DNA of 64,000 nt from Janthinobacterium sp. Marseille (GCF_000013625.1 NC_009659.1:3100001-3164000); one strand, 5' to 3'. Positions 51,961 to 61,298 are shown, counted from the first letter of the stretch. The notes: generated by a model from the sequence alone, not told the origin. Program-made: numbers and translations.

Positions 51961-52851
51961 CTAAGTCGGAATGCGGCCGAACTCACCGTTGGCATAACCG
52001 ACGAGTGTCCGACGGATATCTGCAACCGTCGACATCACCAATGGCCCATGCTTGATGAATGGTTCAGCAACTGGTCTTCCTGCGATGAATACGAAATGGG
52101 ATGGTTCGCTGGAATTGAATACGACTTCAATCCCTGCGCCAGCCCGGATAGTGGTTGCGCTACCGGCTTTCAGTGTGCGATTTTCATCGCCACAACGAAT
52201 GGTGAGCGAACCGCTTGCAGCGTAGATCCATGCCTGTTGTTCGCCGAGCAGATGATGTGCGAAGCAAGCACCTTTTTCCATGAGCCCGTCGAGCATTGTC
52301 ATATCTGGCGGAGTTCTTTCGGAGCCCACAACAGTAGCGCTACGACCCAACAAGACCCGCATCCGATATCCGTTTCCCTCAAGGAGCGGAACCTCGCCTG
52401 CCTTTACATGCAATGCGCGCGCTCCTTCTTTTTTGAGGTGCGCCGGCAGGTTGACGAATATCTGGAGAGCGTGGATCCTGGCGCCCTCTTCCGGGTGCTC
52501 TTCATGTACCGCGCCGCTGGCGGCAGTCAGCCAATACAGATCGCCAGCTTGTAAGCCAATGTTGTGCCCAAGTGTGTCGCGATTAATGAAAGCGCCTTCT
52601 GAATCTTCGAACATGGCGGTCACGGCCGATATTCCTGCATGAAGATGCGGCTCAAACGTCGGGGCTGTCATTACAAAGTCATCCACCATCAAAAGCGGAT
52701 CCATGCTTCCACCGAACATTTCTTCCGAAAAATGAAGCGCGGTAAAACCGTCTCCGATTTCGTGGGTGTGGCCAGGCACCACTTCTCCAAGTCTCCCGGA
52801 AACAATGCCGGCCTCTTCCGCGGAGGTGACCGCTAATGTCGAATTGCTCAT
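51961..52851 (-). CDS. Pirin-family protein
   Basis: A 296-residue bicupin protein. Metal ligands H69 and H71 in EPHLHAG and H116/E118 in AVHEEHPEE match the iron site of pirins. Some pirins are quercetinase-like dioxygenases and others regulate metabolism; which applies here is unknown. It starts at ATG 52851, in the same direction as the esterase, behind an operator-like palindrome at 52939-52954. Confidence 0.88.
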   Translation of the reverse strand: MSNSTLAVTSAEEAGIVSGRLGEVVPGHTHEIGDGFTALHFSEEMFGGSMDPLLMVDDFVMTAPTFEPHLHAGISAVTAMFEDSEGAFINRDTLGHNIGLQAGDLYWLTAASGAVHEEHPEEGARIHALQIFVNLPAHLKKEGARALHVKAGEVPLLEGNGYRMRVLLGRSATVVGSERTPPDMTMLDGLMEKGACFAHHLLGEQQAWIYAASGSLTIRCGDENRTLKAGSATTIRAGAGIEVVFNSSEPSHFVFIAGRPVAEPFIKHGPLVMSTVADIRRTLVGYANGEFGRIPT

Positions 52852-52932
52852 TTCAAACTACTCCCATAAATATTTATCCCGGGAGTAAATTTAAGGGAAG
52901 AGTAATCAGACGAGAAGACGCATTAATTGGGA

Positions 52933-52954
52933 CTTAATGTCCAATAGCTTGGAC
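52933..52954. promoter_or_regulatory. LysR operator-like palindrome, copy 1
   Basis: GTCCAA (52939-52944), TAGC, TTGGAC (52949-52954), preceded by CTTAAT. It shares the extended CTTAAY-GTCCAA-N4-TTGGAC pattern with the copy at 53913-53928. Upstream of the pirin-esterase-GMC operon. Confidence 0.75.
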
Positions 52955-52988
52955 GATTGGCTGGATCAGTAGATATGTTCCTTGATTG

Positions 52989-53900
52989 TTACGTTAGTAC
53001 CCTCTTCGGAAATTCGGCGGCCAAATGATCGAGAAAAACGCGTACCGAAGGAAGTAGCCCTTTCCGATAGGGAATAAGCGCTGTAATCGTCGCGTCGCCG
53101 GCAATCCAATCCGGTAGCACTCGGCGTAAGGCACCACTTCGCACCGCCTCACGACATATATAGCTTGGCAATGCCACGATGCCCAAACCGTTGATTGCTG
53201 CGCGCTGAAGTCCTACCATATCGTCGCTGAGCAGCCTTGGCGTGAGTGGCATGACAATTTCATCTTTTGCCTGGCTTACATGACGAAGTTTCCAAACCGG
53301 AGCCACGTTAGTCCGCATCATGAAAAGTGATGGGTGATTCTGTAAGTCTTGCGGCTTTTTCGGGGCTCCATTCGCATCAATATAATCTGCACCGGCAAAT
53401 AGAAACCACGGCGTAGGGGCCAGCGTTTTTTGAACGAGATTGGAATCAGGTAATGGATCCGTATGCGCACGAATCGCGATGTCGTAATTTTCTCCGACGA
53501 TATCAATTGGCCGATCTGCAGAATGTGCGACCACATTTACCTTTGGATATATTTTTAGAAAATCAGTAATGATTTCGGCCAATGCAAACTGCATAGTCGC
53601 GACACCAGCTGTACATCGCACTGTGCCTGTCGGTTCACCTAACCTGTTGCGGACCGTCGTTTCGGCCAACTCGGCTTCTCGCAACATCGCGACCGCATGG
53701 CGGTAAAACTCCTCACCGGCATCAGTCATGCCGAAGCGACGTGATGTCCTGTTCAACAATCGGACACCAAGATTGCTTTCCAATTGCTGCATTCGATGGC
53801 TGAGAGTGGATTTGGGAACCTGCAGGGTCCGCCCTGCCGCTGTGAATCCGCCGCGGTCAACGACATGCACGAAAAAGTAGAAATCGTTTAAGTCCAGCAT
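52989..53900 (-). CDS. LysR-family transcription regulator
   Basis: A 303-residue LysR protein: N-terminal HTH (GGFTAAGRTLQVPKSTLSHR, about 18-37; then LNRTSRRF) and a substrate-binding domain. ATG 53900 has GGAGG upstream; a longer start (TTG 53918) is less likely. Located between two operator-like palindromes and divergent to the hydrolase gene, so it likely controls both this gene cluster and the leftward operon. Confidence 0.9.
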   Translation of the reverse strand: MLDLNDFYFFVHVVDRGGFTAAGRTLQVPKSTLSHRMQQLESNLGVRLLNRTSRRFGMTDAGEEFYRHAVAMLREAELAETTVRNRLGEPTGTVRCTAGVATMQFALAEIITDFLKIYPKVNVVAHSADRPIDIVGENYDIAIRAHTDPLPDSNLVQKTLAPTPWFLFAGADYIDANGAPKKPQDLQNHPSLFMMRTNVAPVWKLRHVSQAKDEIVMPLTPRLLSDDMVGLQRAAINGLGIVALPSYICREAVRSGALRRVLPDWIAGDATITALIPYRKGLLPSVRVFLDHLAAEFPKRVLT

Positions 53901-53912
53901 TCCCCCTCCATT

Positions 53913-53934
53913 GTCCAACCATTTGGACGTTAAG
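53913..53934. promoter_or_regulatory. LysR operator-like palindrome, copy 2
   Basis: GTCCAA (53913-53918), CCAT, TTGGAC (53923-53928), then GTTAAG. In reverse it reads CTTAAC-GTCCAA-N4-TTGGAC, matching copy 1. It lies in the divergent gap between lysR and the isochorismatase-type gene. Confidence 0.78.
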
Positions 53935-54068
53935 TCTCAATTTTACCGTCTTCTGGTCCGCTGGCTCAATGGCTAACATTCCCTTGCCACGAAAAACAAG
54001 CGTGCCCGCAGCGTTCGATCTAGAACGTTCCAGAAATTAATTCATATGCATTCATCCAGGAGAAAGTA

Positions 54069-54686
54069 ATGACTAACCGTACTTACGAAGCACTTACCGC
54101 CGATAACGCAGCCCTCATTCTGGTTGACCACCAAGTCGGCCTGATGACAGGTGTTCGCGACTACTCAACCGGCGAACTGAAGCACAACGTCGTGGCCCTG
54201 GCCAAAGCGGCCAAAGCTCTTAAGTTGCCAATCGTTGTCACAACCACCGCGCGCGACAGCATGTGGGGGCCGACATTCCCTGAGCTGGTTGAAGCTTTGC
54301 CTGGTATTGAAATCATTGACCGCTCTTCGGTAAATGCCTATGACGATGAACGCGTTGCGAAGGCGATAGAAGCGACCGGCCGTAAAAAATTGATCTTTGC
54401 CGGCATCTCCTTGGAAGTTTGTGCTGCATTTCCGGCGATGACTGCTGTCGCACGCGGCTTGGATGCATATGTAGCGGTTGATGCATCCGGAACGTTTAGC
54501 GAAACAAAACACGAAGTTGGTCTACTGCGTATGCAGCAAGCTGGAGTAATCTTGTCTGACTATGCAACCCTGATGGTCGAAATCCTTAAAGATAATGGTC
54601 GTCCGGAAGCTGCTGCTGTCTACGGTGCCCTTGATATGCCTTGGGCCACCCTGGTTGGACAGGTTGCCAGCGGCTATAGCAAATAA
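54069..54686 (+). CDS. Isochorismatase-family hydrolase (YcaC-like)
   Basis: A 205-residue cysteine hydrolase. D20 in ALILVDHQVG, C118 in GISLEVCAAF, and the cis-peptide region SLEVC match YcaC-like amidohydrolases of the isochorismatase superfamily. The physiological substrate is unknown. AGGAG-like bases precede ATG 54069. Divergent from lysR with the operator between, so probably regulated by it. Confidence 0.88.
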   Translation: MTNRTYEALTADNAALILVDHQVGLMTGVRDYSTGELKHNVVALAKAAKALKLPIVVTTTARDSMWGPTFPELVEALPGIEIIDRSSVNAYDDERVAKAIEATGRKKLIFAGISLEVCAAFPAMTAVARGLDAYVAVDASGTFSETKHEVGLLRMQQAGVILSDYATLMVEILKDNGRPEAAAVYGALDMPWATLVGQVASGYSK

Positions 54687-54784
54687 ACAGGTTGGGAACA
54701 TTCGGTTTCCTATTCAATAGCAATCGCATGATTACCTGGTGTCGGCTAAAGCCGCCCCAGGTGATCATCAAGTAAGGAGTAAAC

Positions 54785-55753
54785 ATGTCCGGACAGCATA
54801 AATCCTTGGCAGTGCCGCTCGTGCCGCCATCATTCTTCGGCATCGTACTAGGCCTGGCTGGTTTAGCCGGCACTTGGCGAGCAGCACACGCCGTTTGGGA
54901 TATGCCGTCGATCATCGGGGAAGCAATTTATGCTCTTGCGGCCGTCGCATGGCTTGTGATTGTTTTGCTCTACCTCCTCAAATGGATCATTGCACCGACG
55001 ATCGCGAAAGAAGAGGCTGAACATGCGGTTCAGTGCTGCTTCATTGGTCTTGCCGGTGTCTCGACACTACTTATTGCACAGGGCGCTTTGCCTTACTCCC
55101 GCTTGCTTGCAATTACATTATTCTTCCTGGGCGCTGGATTCACAATTTTCTTTGGCCTGTGGCGTACCGGACTTCTTTGGCGCGGAGATCGTGATCCTGC
55201 GTCAACAACACCTGTACTCTATTTGCCTTTGGTCGCAGGTGGTTTTGTCACAGGCATAGTAGCCAGCTCCCTGGGCTGGCAGGAGTGGGGTGAACTAGCC
55301 TTTGGTGCGGGATTTTTTGGATGGCTGGCAATTGAATCCGTCCTGCTTCACCGACTCTATGTTGCGCCTCCCTTGTCTCTTCCTTTGCGCCCCACCTTGG
55401 GCATTCAACTTGCACCACCAGCAGTCGGCGCTGTATGTTATATGGCAGTGAGCGGTGGGCATCCTGACCTGCTGGTGCATATGCTGATCGGATATGCATT
55501 ACTACAGGCGTTGATCCTTGTCAGAATGAGCCGATGGATAGGTGAACAAGCTTTTGGGGCGTCGTATTGGGCATTTACCTTCGGTGCTACTGCGCTTGCG
55601 AGTGCCATCATCCGATTGGCGGCAGGTAGCCAACAAGGTGTCTTTACAACGCTAGCCCCGGCAATGTTTTTGATTGCAAACATTATCGTTGTCACGATCG
55701 CGGCTGGCACCATCCGGCTGCTCATAAGGGGGAAACTACTTCCTAAAACGTAG
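54785..55753 (+). CDS. TehA/SLAC1-like membrane transporter
   Basis: A 322-residue protein with about ten hydrophobic segments (for example ILAVAWLVIVLLYLLKW, VAGGFVTGIVASSLGWQ). The first part (FFGIVLGLAGLAGTWRAA) matches the TehA/SLAC1 anion-channel family (tellurite resistance/C4-dicarboxylate). AAGGAG precedes ATG 54785. It follows the hydrolase gene by about 100 bases, likely co-transcribed. Confidence 0.85.
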   Translation: MSGQHKSLAVPLVPPSFFGIVLGLAGLAGTWRAAHAVWDMPSIIGEAIYALAAVAWLVIVLLYLLKWIIAPTIAKEEAEHAVQCCFIGLAGVSTLLIAQGALPYSRLLAITLFFLGAGFTIFFGLWRTGLLWRGDRDPASTTPVLYLPLVAGGFVTGIVASSLGWQEWGELAFGAGFFGWLAIESVLLHRLYVAPPLSLPLRPTLGIQLAPPAVGAVCYMAVSGGHPDLLVHMLIGYALLQALILVRMSRWIGEQAFGASYWAFTFGATALASAIIRLAAGSQQGVFTTLAPAMFLIANIIVVTIAAGTIRLLIRGKLLPKT

Positions 55754-56251
55754 TTCGCTCTCGCTAGCCATAGGGCGTGCGGCCGACGAACTGATTTGTT
55801 GTACGTTTTTCTCACGTGACACCGACCGGAGCGTCTACAAAATCGTTTCAATCCGAATCTGCACCATTTGCACAATTACTGAGAAGTTGGACCGAGCAGC
55901 GCCGGGAATTCAAAAATCCGCCGGCCGAAAAATACTCAAGTTGCCACGAGGCTGCGTTCGAATTCCAGCTTTATTCCATGTCGTTCACCAAACAAGACAG
56001 TATCCATGCCAGACGAGATCGCGATCAGAGAAAACTGCTTACCAACGTAACCTGGCCAATTGCAAAAAGGTCGTTGCTTGATCTGACTTCGGGCAAAAAA
56101 ATTTCTATCGCTGTAAATTTCCCTATGAAGAAAGAAAACCAGACCCAACATTAACTTTGGCGGCGTCACCGGTCTACAATAGCGAGTACTTTGGCCCTGA
56201 ATTTAGAACCAAGAATTCACATTTACCTTGGATAAGCGTTCTGTATGATTA

Positions 56252-56294
56252 GACTGAGCACAGTGTGGAAACCTAGTTTCCACACTGTGCAGTC
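56252..56294. promoter_or_regulatory. Perfect 14-bp hairpin with extended stem
   Basis: GCACAGTGTGGAAA (56258-56271) and TTTCCACACTGTGC (56277-56290) pair perfectly around CCTAG, and GACT/AGTC extend the stem across a bulge. No T-run follows. It could be a protein-binding dyad or part of a small RNA. Confidence 0.65.
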
Positions 56295-56345
56295 CATATG
56301 ACTAATCGACTAATTTGTTGAGATTTAAGACTAGTGATTGGCAAT

Positions 56346-56470
56346 TCAATTTCTGCCGTCCACTCCACTACCATTAAAAGAAATACCATTCATCAGAATG
56401 GCATTAGCAGGCGCCCCAGCTTCAATACCGCCACAATGATGGCATCGACACCAACGAGATCGATGCCGCG
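56346..56470 (-). pseudogene. Degenerate remnant of a PP2C phosphatase 3' end
   Basis: On the minus strand this stretch keeps bases for a GAPANAI-like end and for CRCHHCGGIEA in a shifted frame. About 40 of 49 bases (56397-56445) match the intact-looking PP2C fragment at 57128-57176, counted by eye. No open reading frame of useful length remains. Confidence 0.5.
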
Positions 56471-56520
56471 AAATGCGAGGTAAAATCAGGATTGCATAAT
56501 ACGCGTCCCATACTGCTTGC

Positions 56521-56958
56521 CTAGGCATCACCGCCAGGGAGTTCCTGCCGTTTCTCTGCATATGCCTTGAGCGACAGCATGGTTCGAGGGAGTCCGTTTT
56601 TAAGCTGTTTGGCTACGCCTGGCCCGAACAGAAAAGCAAGGGCGCCGGTAAACCACACGCAGTGCACAACTTCAGAGCCGCCATTTACCGCAGAAACAGT
56701 ATGCGCAAAGTGCATGCGAAACAGAGGGATATAGCCCTCTACGGTGAATGATCGGCCTTGCGAGCGCTCTGTGACCACCATAGGAACGCCCATGCCTTTA
56801 CTCGGGACTATTTTTCCTGTTGTTCCAACCGCGAATGGCCCATTGAGCATGGCCTGCTTGGTATCCGGGTCCCAAAGGTGCCATCGGTCAACCTCACTCC
56901 AAATGTCGTCGATGATTGTTGGAGGGACTGCGATATAGATGCGTTCTTCGACTTGCAT
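56521..56958 (-). CDS. SRPBCC-family (START/Bet v1-like) protein
   Basis: A 145-residue protein starting at ATG 56958. SRPBCC fold pattern: N-terminal strand (VEERIYIAVPPTIIDDIW), WHLWDPDTKQAMLNGPFAVG, then strands and a long C-terminal helix (LPRTMLSLKAYAEKRQE). Members bind small hydrophobic molecules or act as polyketide-type cyclases; substrate unknown. AGGAG is 12 nt from the start, slightly far. An in-frame upstream start (56994) is less likely. Confidence 0.75.
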   Translation of the reverse strand: MQVEERIYIAVPPTIIDDIWSEVDRWHLWDPDTKQAMLNGPFAVGTTGKIVPSKGMGVPMVVTERSQGRSFTVEGYIPLFRMHFAHTVSAVNGGSEVVHCVWFTGALAFLFGPGVAKQLKNGLPRTMLSLKAYAEKRQELPGGDA

Positions 56959-57085
56959 AAATGGAGTTACTCCTAACTGTTTTATACGCAGCAATCATCA
57001 GCTACCTGCTTCGCTCAAGAAAATATGTATATCGACGCATAGTATATGTCCCAGGATTTGCATTGGCGGCATAATTTTCGCCACC

Positions 57086-57403
57086 CTAGTTTGCTGACTT
57101 CCGCACATCCACCACGACCACACTGGCATTATCTGGAGCACCCAGTTTCAACACCGCAGCAATGATGGCATCGGCCGCTTGCTGGACGGAACCTGCCGCT
57201 GCAAGGATTCCATAGACCGTTTCCACGTGCAGTAAATCAAACACAACATCCGATCCCAGCACCAGGAAAAGATCGTCGGCCTGTCGTTGGATTTGCACTA
57301 TTTCAGGCTCATCACCTATCACCGGTTTGAACGCAAACAGCCCGAAAGCACGTGAGAGCGCAATGCCGGTATTTTCATTTACAGTGGGTGCAAACGCGCG
57401 CAT
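57086..57403 (-). pseudogene. PP2C-type Ser/Thr phosphatase, C-terminal remnant
   Basis: About 105 codons. ALSRAFG, DEPEIVQIQ, LFLVLGSDVVFDLL, then GAPDNASVVVVDV match the C-terminal half of PP2C phosphatases (LxRALG, LLxCSDGLxD, DNxxVxxV). The metal-binding N-terminal half (DGxGG motif) is absent, and the SDG acid is changed to SDV. It has an ATG (57403) but cannot be an active phosphatase. Related degenerate copy at 56346-56470. Confidence 0.7.
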
Positions 57404-57723
57404 GGCGTACTTCCTCAGATAAGGAGCTTGCTACGCATTAGGGATGGAGTCCAATCGTTTGCCCTGATGGCCTGATAGCTGAAGCTTATCTAGCCGCATG
57501 AAACAAGGAAGAAAAACATGTCACAGGCCGTTTTTATTTTCAACATAGTATTTCTTGCCCTTTACCCTGCATACCCGGCCTGAATAGCAGCATTTCCAGA
57601 CAAAATGAATATCGCGCCCCCAATATCTCCTGCTTCTCGCGCAAAATCCAGCCATCAACCGAATGCAGTAGAGATAGATTGCAGTAAGAACATCGAAGTT
57701 AAAACATGATCAAGGAGAGCATC
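57404..57723. other. Intergenic region before the Gfa gene
   Basis: About 320 bases between the PP2C remnant and the Gfa-family gene. AT-rich in the middle. I see no gene, repeat or clear promoter. Confidence 0.5.
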
Positions 57724-58296
57724 ATGAACAACGCAAGTAAAATTCATCCTGCAGTCGACAACGGCGTGAAACCAGGAAATCCCAATTTTTCTGGCGGTAC
57801 ATTGTCCTGCAACTGCGCAAACCAGCCGGTAAAAGTCGCGATTCAAAGTCAGGTCGCCCACAACCACGTTTGTGGCTGCACCAAATGCTGGAAGCCGAAA
57901 GGCGCGCTCTTCGCACAGATCGCCGTGGTCTCTCGGGACAAGGTCAGCGTCGTCGAAAATGCGGATAAGCTGGCCGTGATTGATGACTCTGCCACCATCC
58001 AGCGCCATGCGTGCAAGGCATGCGGTGTACACATGTACGGTCGCATCGAAAACAAGGCACATCCATTTTATGGTTTGGATTTCGTGCATACGGAACTGTC
58101 GAAAGAAGCGGGCTGGGCAGCGCCAGAATTTGCAGCGTTCGTTTCGTCGATCATTGAATCGGGCGCAAATCCGGCAAATATGAGCGCCGTACGCACTAGG
58201 CTGGTCGAACTGGGCCTGCCACCTTACGACGCGCTCTCCCCCGCATTGATGGACGCCATCTCCACGCATATAGCCAAAGCCAAGGGCGTGCACTGA
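57724..58296 (+). CDS. gfa: Gfa-family protein (S-(hydroxymethyl)glutathione synthase-like)
   Basis: A 190-residue zinc protein. CNC at 29-31, CGCTKC at 50-55 and HACKACG near 97-103 supply the zinc ligands of the Gfa family, which couples formaldehyde to glutathione for detoxification. The [21 protein letters not shown] region and length are as in full Gfa. ATG 57724 has AAGGAG upstream. It ends tail-to-tail with the GlxA-type gene and shares a terminator. Confidence 0.88.
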   Translation: MNNASKIHPAVDNGVKPGNPNFSGGTLSCNCANQPVKVAIQSQVAHNHVCGCTKCWKPKGALFAQIAVVSRDKVSVVENADKLAVIDDSATIQRHACKACGVHMYGRIENKAHPFYGLDFVHTELSKEAGWAAPEFAAFVSSIIESGANPANMSAVRTRLVELGLPPYDALSPALMDAISTHIAKAKGVH

Positions 58297-58342
58297 GCAG
58301 AGTAAGCATCGAGTCCCGTCCAGATCCATTCAGATCTGCTTT

Positions 58343-58382
58343 AGGCCGCACTCCCGTAGTAAGCAAGGGGCGGCCTTTTTTT
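58343..58382. terminator. Terminator between gfa and the GlxA-type gene
   Basis: AGGCCGC (58343-58349) pairs with GCGGCCT (58370-58376), followed by a run of seven T. It ends the rightward Gfa transcript; the AT-rich other side is next to the stop of the leftward gene. Confidence 0.75.
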
Positions 58383-59379
58383 ACATCGTGCTGGAAAACC
58401 GCTCACGATATGTCTTGGGCGTCAGGCCGACCTTCTTCTTGAATACGCGGCGCATCTTTTCTTCTGTCCCAAAGCCGGTCTTGCCGACAATCAATTTGAG
58501 CGGCAACTTGTCGCCCTCCAACATGCGCCGCGCAGCTTCGAAACGCGCCCGTTCGATAAAATCAGCAGGGCTTTCGCCAGCCTCCCGATGAAATACCCGC
58601 GCGAAATTACGCTCGCTCATCGCCATTCTTTGCGCCAGCCTGGGCACCGTCAGTTCCCCTTCAAGATGCGACATAATCCAGTTCTGCAACTCGCGAATCG
58701 TCGGATGAGTGTTCATCTGGCTGGAGAGATGCACGCTGAACTGGGATTGCCCACCCGGCCGCTTCAGATAAATTACCAGATCGCGCGCTACTTCCAACGC
58801 CACCTCGCGTCCGAAATCCTCTTCAACCAATGCCAGTGTCAGATCCATGGCGGCAGTAACACCGGCCGAGGTCCAGATATTACCTTCACGAATAAAAATA
58901 GCATCAGCATCGACGATCACCTCCGGATACATGTTGCGCAATCGCTCAACAAAACCCCAATGTGTGCTCACACGCCTTCCATTGAGAACGCCCGCCGCGG
59001 CCAAAAAGAAGCTTCCTGTACACAATGCCGCCAAACGACCGATTCTGGATGCCACGCTCGTAATCCAATCGACTATTTCTGGGGACTCTTCCAATGCATC
59101 TTCAATATCCGGCGAGCCAACAATCAATGCGAGATCCGGCAAAGTCCACGCCGAAATTGCCTTGCCAGCATACAAAGACATCAGGGTATCTGAAGCGACC
59201 ATTCCAACTTTGTTGGAGACGATGTTTACTTGATAACCTCCGGCCAAGCCAAGTTTTCTTAGGTGCTTGTTGGTGTAATCGAACACCTTCATGGGACCGA
59301 TTGCTTCCAATGCCTTGAAGCCCGGGTAAACAATGATATCGACTGCAAGCATATCTAATCGCGGTGCCTTATTTCGCAT
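58381..59379 (-). CDS. GlxA-family AraC-type regulator with DJ-1/PfpI domain
   Basis: A 332-residue protein. N-terminal DJ-1/PfpI-like domain (residues about 10-185, ALCTGSFFLAAAGVLNGRRVSTHW with the nucleophile-position cysteine) and C-terminal AraC HTH pair (VPRLAQRMAMSERNFARVF; LKLIVGKTGFGTEEKMRRVF; GLTPKTYRERF). Such regulators control metabolic genes; the ligand is unknown. The ribosome binding site of ATG 59379 is weak; ATG 59352 is possible. Confidence 0.85.
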   Translation of the reverse strand: MRNKAPRLDMLAVDIIVYPGFKALEAIGPMKVFDYTNKHLRKLGLAGGYQVNIVSNKVGMVASDTLMSLYAGKAISAWTLPDLALIVGSPDIEDALEESPEIVDWITSVASRIGRLAALCTGSFFLAAAGVLNGRRVSTHWGFVERLRNMYPEVIVDADAIFIREGNIWTSAGVTAAMDLTLALVEEDFGREVALEVARDLVIYLKRPGGQSQFSVHLSSQMNTHPTIRELQNWIMSHLEGELTVPRLAQRMAMSERNFARVFHREAGESPADFIERARFEAARRMLEGDKLPLKLIVGKTGFGTEEKMRRVFKKKVGLTPKTYRERFSSTM

Positions 59380-59902
59380 GACTATCCCAATCGACGAACA
59401 GCTGTATTTTGTGGATAAAAAGGGCAATAAATGAAGTGCGTGAGTTCGGCAAGCCTGGTTTCGTCCTGTCTATATTTAGAAACCTTCCCAATCGTCTAAC
59501 GCGGAAACAAGTATTTCTACTTCAATCAGATTGCAGAAATCATTTCTTGTTACCAATGATTTTGGAACCAGAGAATTTGTTTCGCACAGTGAAATAAGCG
59601 ATTACTAATGACGATACCTGCTCTGATCGAGACTCTCCATACACTAGCTATAGTAAAACGACCCTTGCGAACAAATCAAAGTCAAAAATGTGATTTTCAC
59701 TAATGTAATTTCCACTATCGAGATGGTAAGCCACCGACACAACCGAGTGCTGCGCCTCCCCACTTTAAGCATTTCTCATCTTGGTAAGATGTATTCATTT
59801 GGGTTGCCCGTGCCATGCCCGGAAAAATGTATGGCAATATGCGCGCTGCGGGCCTTGGCAAAGCAGGATTATTGGGCATTCAAATAACGGGTATGTACAG
59901 AT
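59380..59902. other. Divergent intergenic region
   Basis: About 520 bases between the GlxA-type gene and the response regulator. AT-rich, likely holding both promoters. Short open frames here have no ribosome binding sites or family features. I find no clear repeat. Confidence 0.55.
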
Positions 59903-60565
59903 ATGGCAAAGCTGTTGTTACTGGAAGATGAAGTCGACTATCGTCAGGAAATTGCTGACTTTTTAAGAAGTGAAGGGCACCAGGTTCTGGAGGCAGGAAG
60001 CGCAGCCGAATTCACTCCTTTGATGGATGAGATGGACATTGCGCTGATTGATGTCGGCCTGCCCGATGCCGATGGTTTCGAGCTCGCAGCCCTGCTACGC
60101 AAACACCGTAATAAATGCGGCATCATCATGCTGACCGCCCAGGGCGGTATCAACCACAAGATTGCCAGCCTGCGCGGTGGCGCCGATCATTACCTGGTCA
60201 AGCCGGTGCGCTATGACGAGTTGTTAGCCCATATCAAGGCACTGGAACGACGCATGGGCCTGGGCGGCTGGCGACTTGATACGCTGGAACGCAAGCTGTA
60301 TGCGCCGAATGGGCATGCAGAAGCATTGTCTGATCATGAACTGAAGCTATTTGAACTGCTGGCCGCACAATCCGGCCAGGCAGTCAGCCGTCGCACTATC
60401 GCGAATGCCTTTGGTGCCGACTGGCTGGATTACGATGAACGCCGACTGGAGCAAATCGTCAGTCGTCTGCGCCGCCGCTGGCGTGAAAACTGCCCGGAAG
60501 AACTTCCATTCCGCACGGAGCACGGCAAGGGTTACAGCTTTTGTGCCGACATAGAAGTATTTTGA
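59903..60565 (+). CDS. Orphan OmpR-family response regulator
   Basis: A 220-residue two-domain protein. Receiver with E9/D10 in LLEDEVD, phospho-acceptor D50 in ALIDVGLPDADG, and K100 in HYLVKPVR; C-terminal winged helix (AVSRRTIANAFGADW, LEQIVSRLRRRWRE, FRTEHGKGYSF). No histidine kinase is adjacent in the window, so the partner is elsewhere. Regulatory target unknown; possibly the outer-membrane genes downstream. Confidence 0.9.
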   Translation: MAKLLLLEDEVDYRQEIADFLRSEGHQVLEAGSAAEFTPLMDEMDIALIDVGLPDADGFELAALLRKHRNKCGIIMLTAQGGINHKIASLRGGADHYLVKPVRYDELLAHIKALERRMGLGGWRLDTLERKLYAPNGHAEALSDHELKLFELLAAQSGQAVSRRTIANAFGADWLDYDERRLEQIVSRLRRRWRENCPEELPFRTEHGKGYSFCADIEVF

Positions 60566-60601
60566 ACGATCACTAATAAGGCAGCTGCGCCTTATTGCAT
60601 C

Positions 60602-61189
60602 CTATTGGAAGCGATATTTGAGGCCGACCGTGACGAGGTTAGTGCCGGCATATCGCGCATACATGATGCGTCCATCCACGTTGCCGAATAACCTGGCTTC
60701 ATAACCACCACCCCATGCAAAATCTGTATCCGTTTTTCTTGTCGAGCCGGATACGCGAAGCGAAGGAAGCAGGACGGAGGTAAACTGGGCCGAAGTGACT
60801 ACCTTCGAATACGTGACACCGCCAAGTACAAACAGGCCCGGCAGAAGCTCCGGTACTTTATAGAATAAAGTCAGGTCATGATTCTTGGTCTCGACCCGTG
60901 CATTGTAGGAAAGGACACCGTTCGTCGCGCTTTGCTTATAGTCGCTGGGCCGTACCGCCCCCAACTCTACACTCAGCTTTGGAGTGATCTGATAACCAAT
61001 ATAAAGTCGGCCGCCGTCAACCCTGTCGGTTTCCGAGGTAATACGATAATTCGGTGTCAGGGGGTCTTTTTTTACCTTGCCGCTACCGGCATCCAGGCCT
61101 AAATAGAATTTCCCGGCCTTATTTTCATCTGCAAACGAAACGGCGGAAACGACGGATAGTAAAGCGAAAACGAGCGGTTTAATGGACAT
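60602..61189 (-). CDS. Outer-membrane beta-barrel protein (OmpA/OmpW-like barrel)
   Basis: A 195-residue protein with signal peptide MSIKPLVFALLSVVSAVSFA, then alternating strands (FYLGLDAGSGKV, GRLYIGYQI, LSVELGAVRP, HDLTLFYKVP, GLFVLGGVTYSK, FAWGGGYEARL) and a terminal aromatic strand (LVTVGLKYRFQ). Fits a small 8-strand outer-membrane barrel. The ligand or role is unknown. ATG 61189 is preferred over the longer frame because it begins the signal peptide. It converges toward the response regulator. Confidence 0.82.
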   Translation of the reverse strand: MSIKPLVFALLSVVSAVSFADENKAGKFYLGLDAGSGKVKKDPLTPNYRITSETDRVDGGRLYIGYQITPKLSVELGAVRPSDYKQSATNGVLSYNARVETKNHDLTLFYKVPELLPGLFVLGGVTYSKVVTSAQFTSVLLPSLRVSGSTRKTDTDFAWGGGYEARLFGNVDGRIMYARYAGTNLVTVGLKYRFQ

Positions 61190-61298
61190 TACACTTCTGA
61201 CGAAAACGGAATGCGTGACCCTGGACAACGGGAAACGGCAAAGCACTGCGATGCCGACCTTATAGGCCGCGCATTATACAGAAACAGTTTTCGTCAAA

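Larger units (their letters stand above)
55754..56520. other. Gene-poor region with a large hairpin and a PP2C remnant
   Basis: An open frame at 55816-56154 (112 codons) lacks family features and a clear ribosome binding site, so I do not call it a gene. A very strong hairpin lies at 56252-56294. A stretch at 56396-56450 resembles, in degenerate form, the 3' end of the PP2C remnant at 57120-57170. Nothing else is seen. Confidence 0.55.

Noticed and set aside
55816-56154. A 112-codon frame after the TehA-like gene
   Set aside because: No ribosome binding site, no homologous feature recognised and unusual composition; more likely chance.
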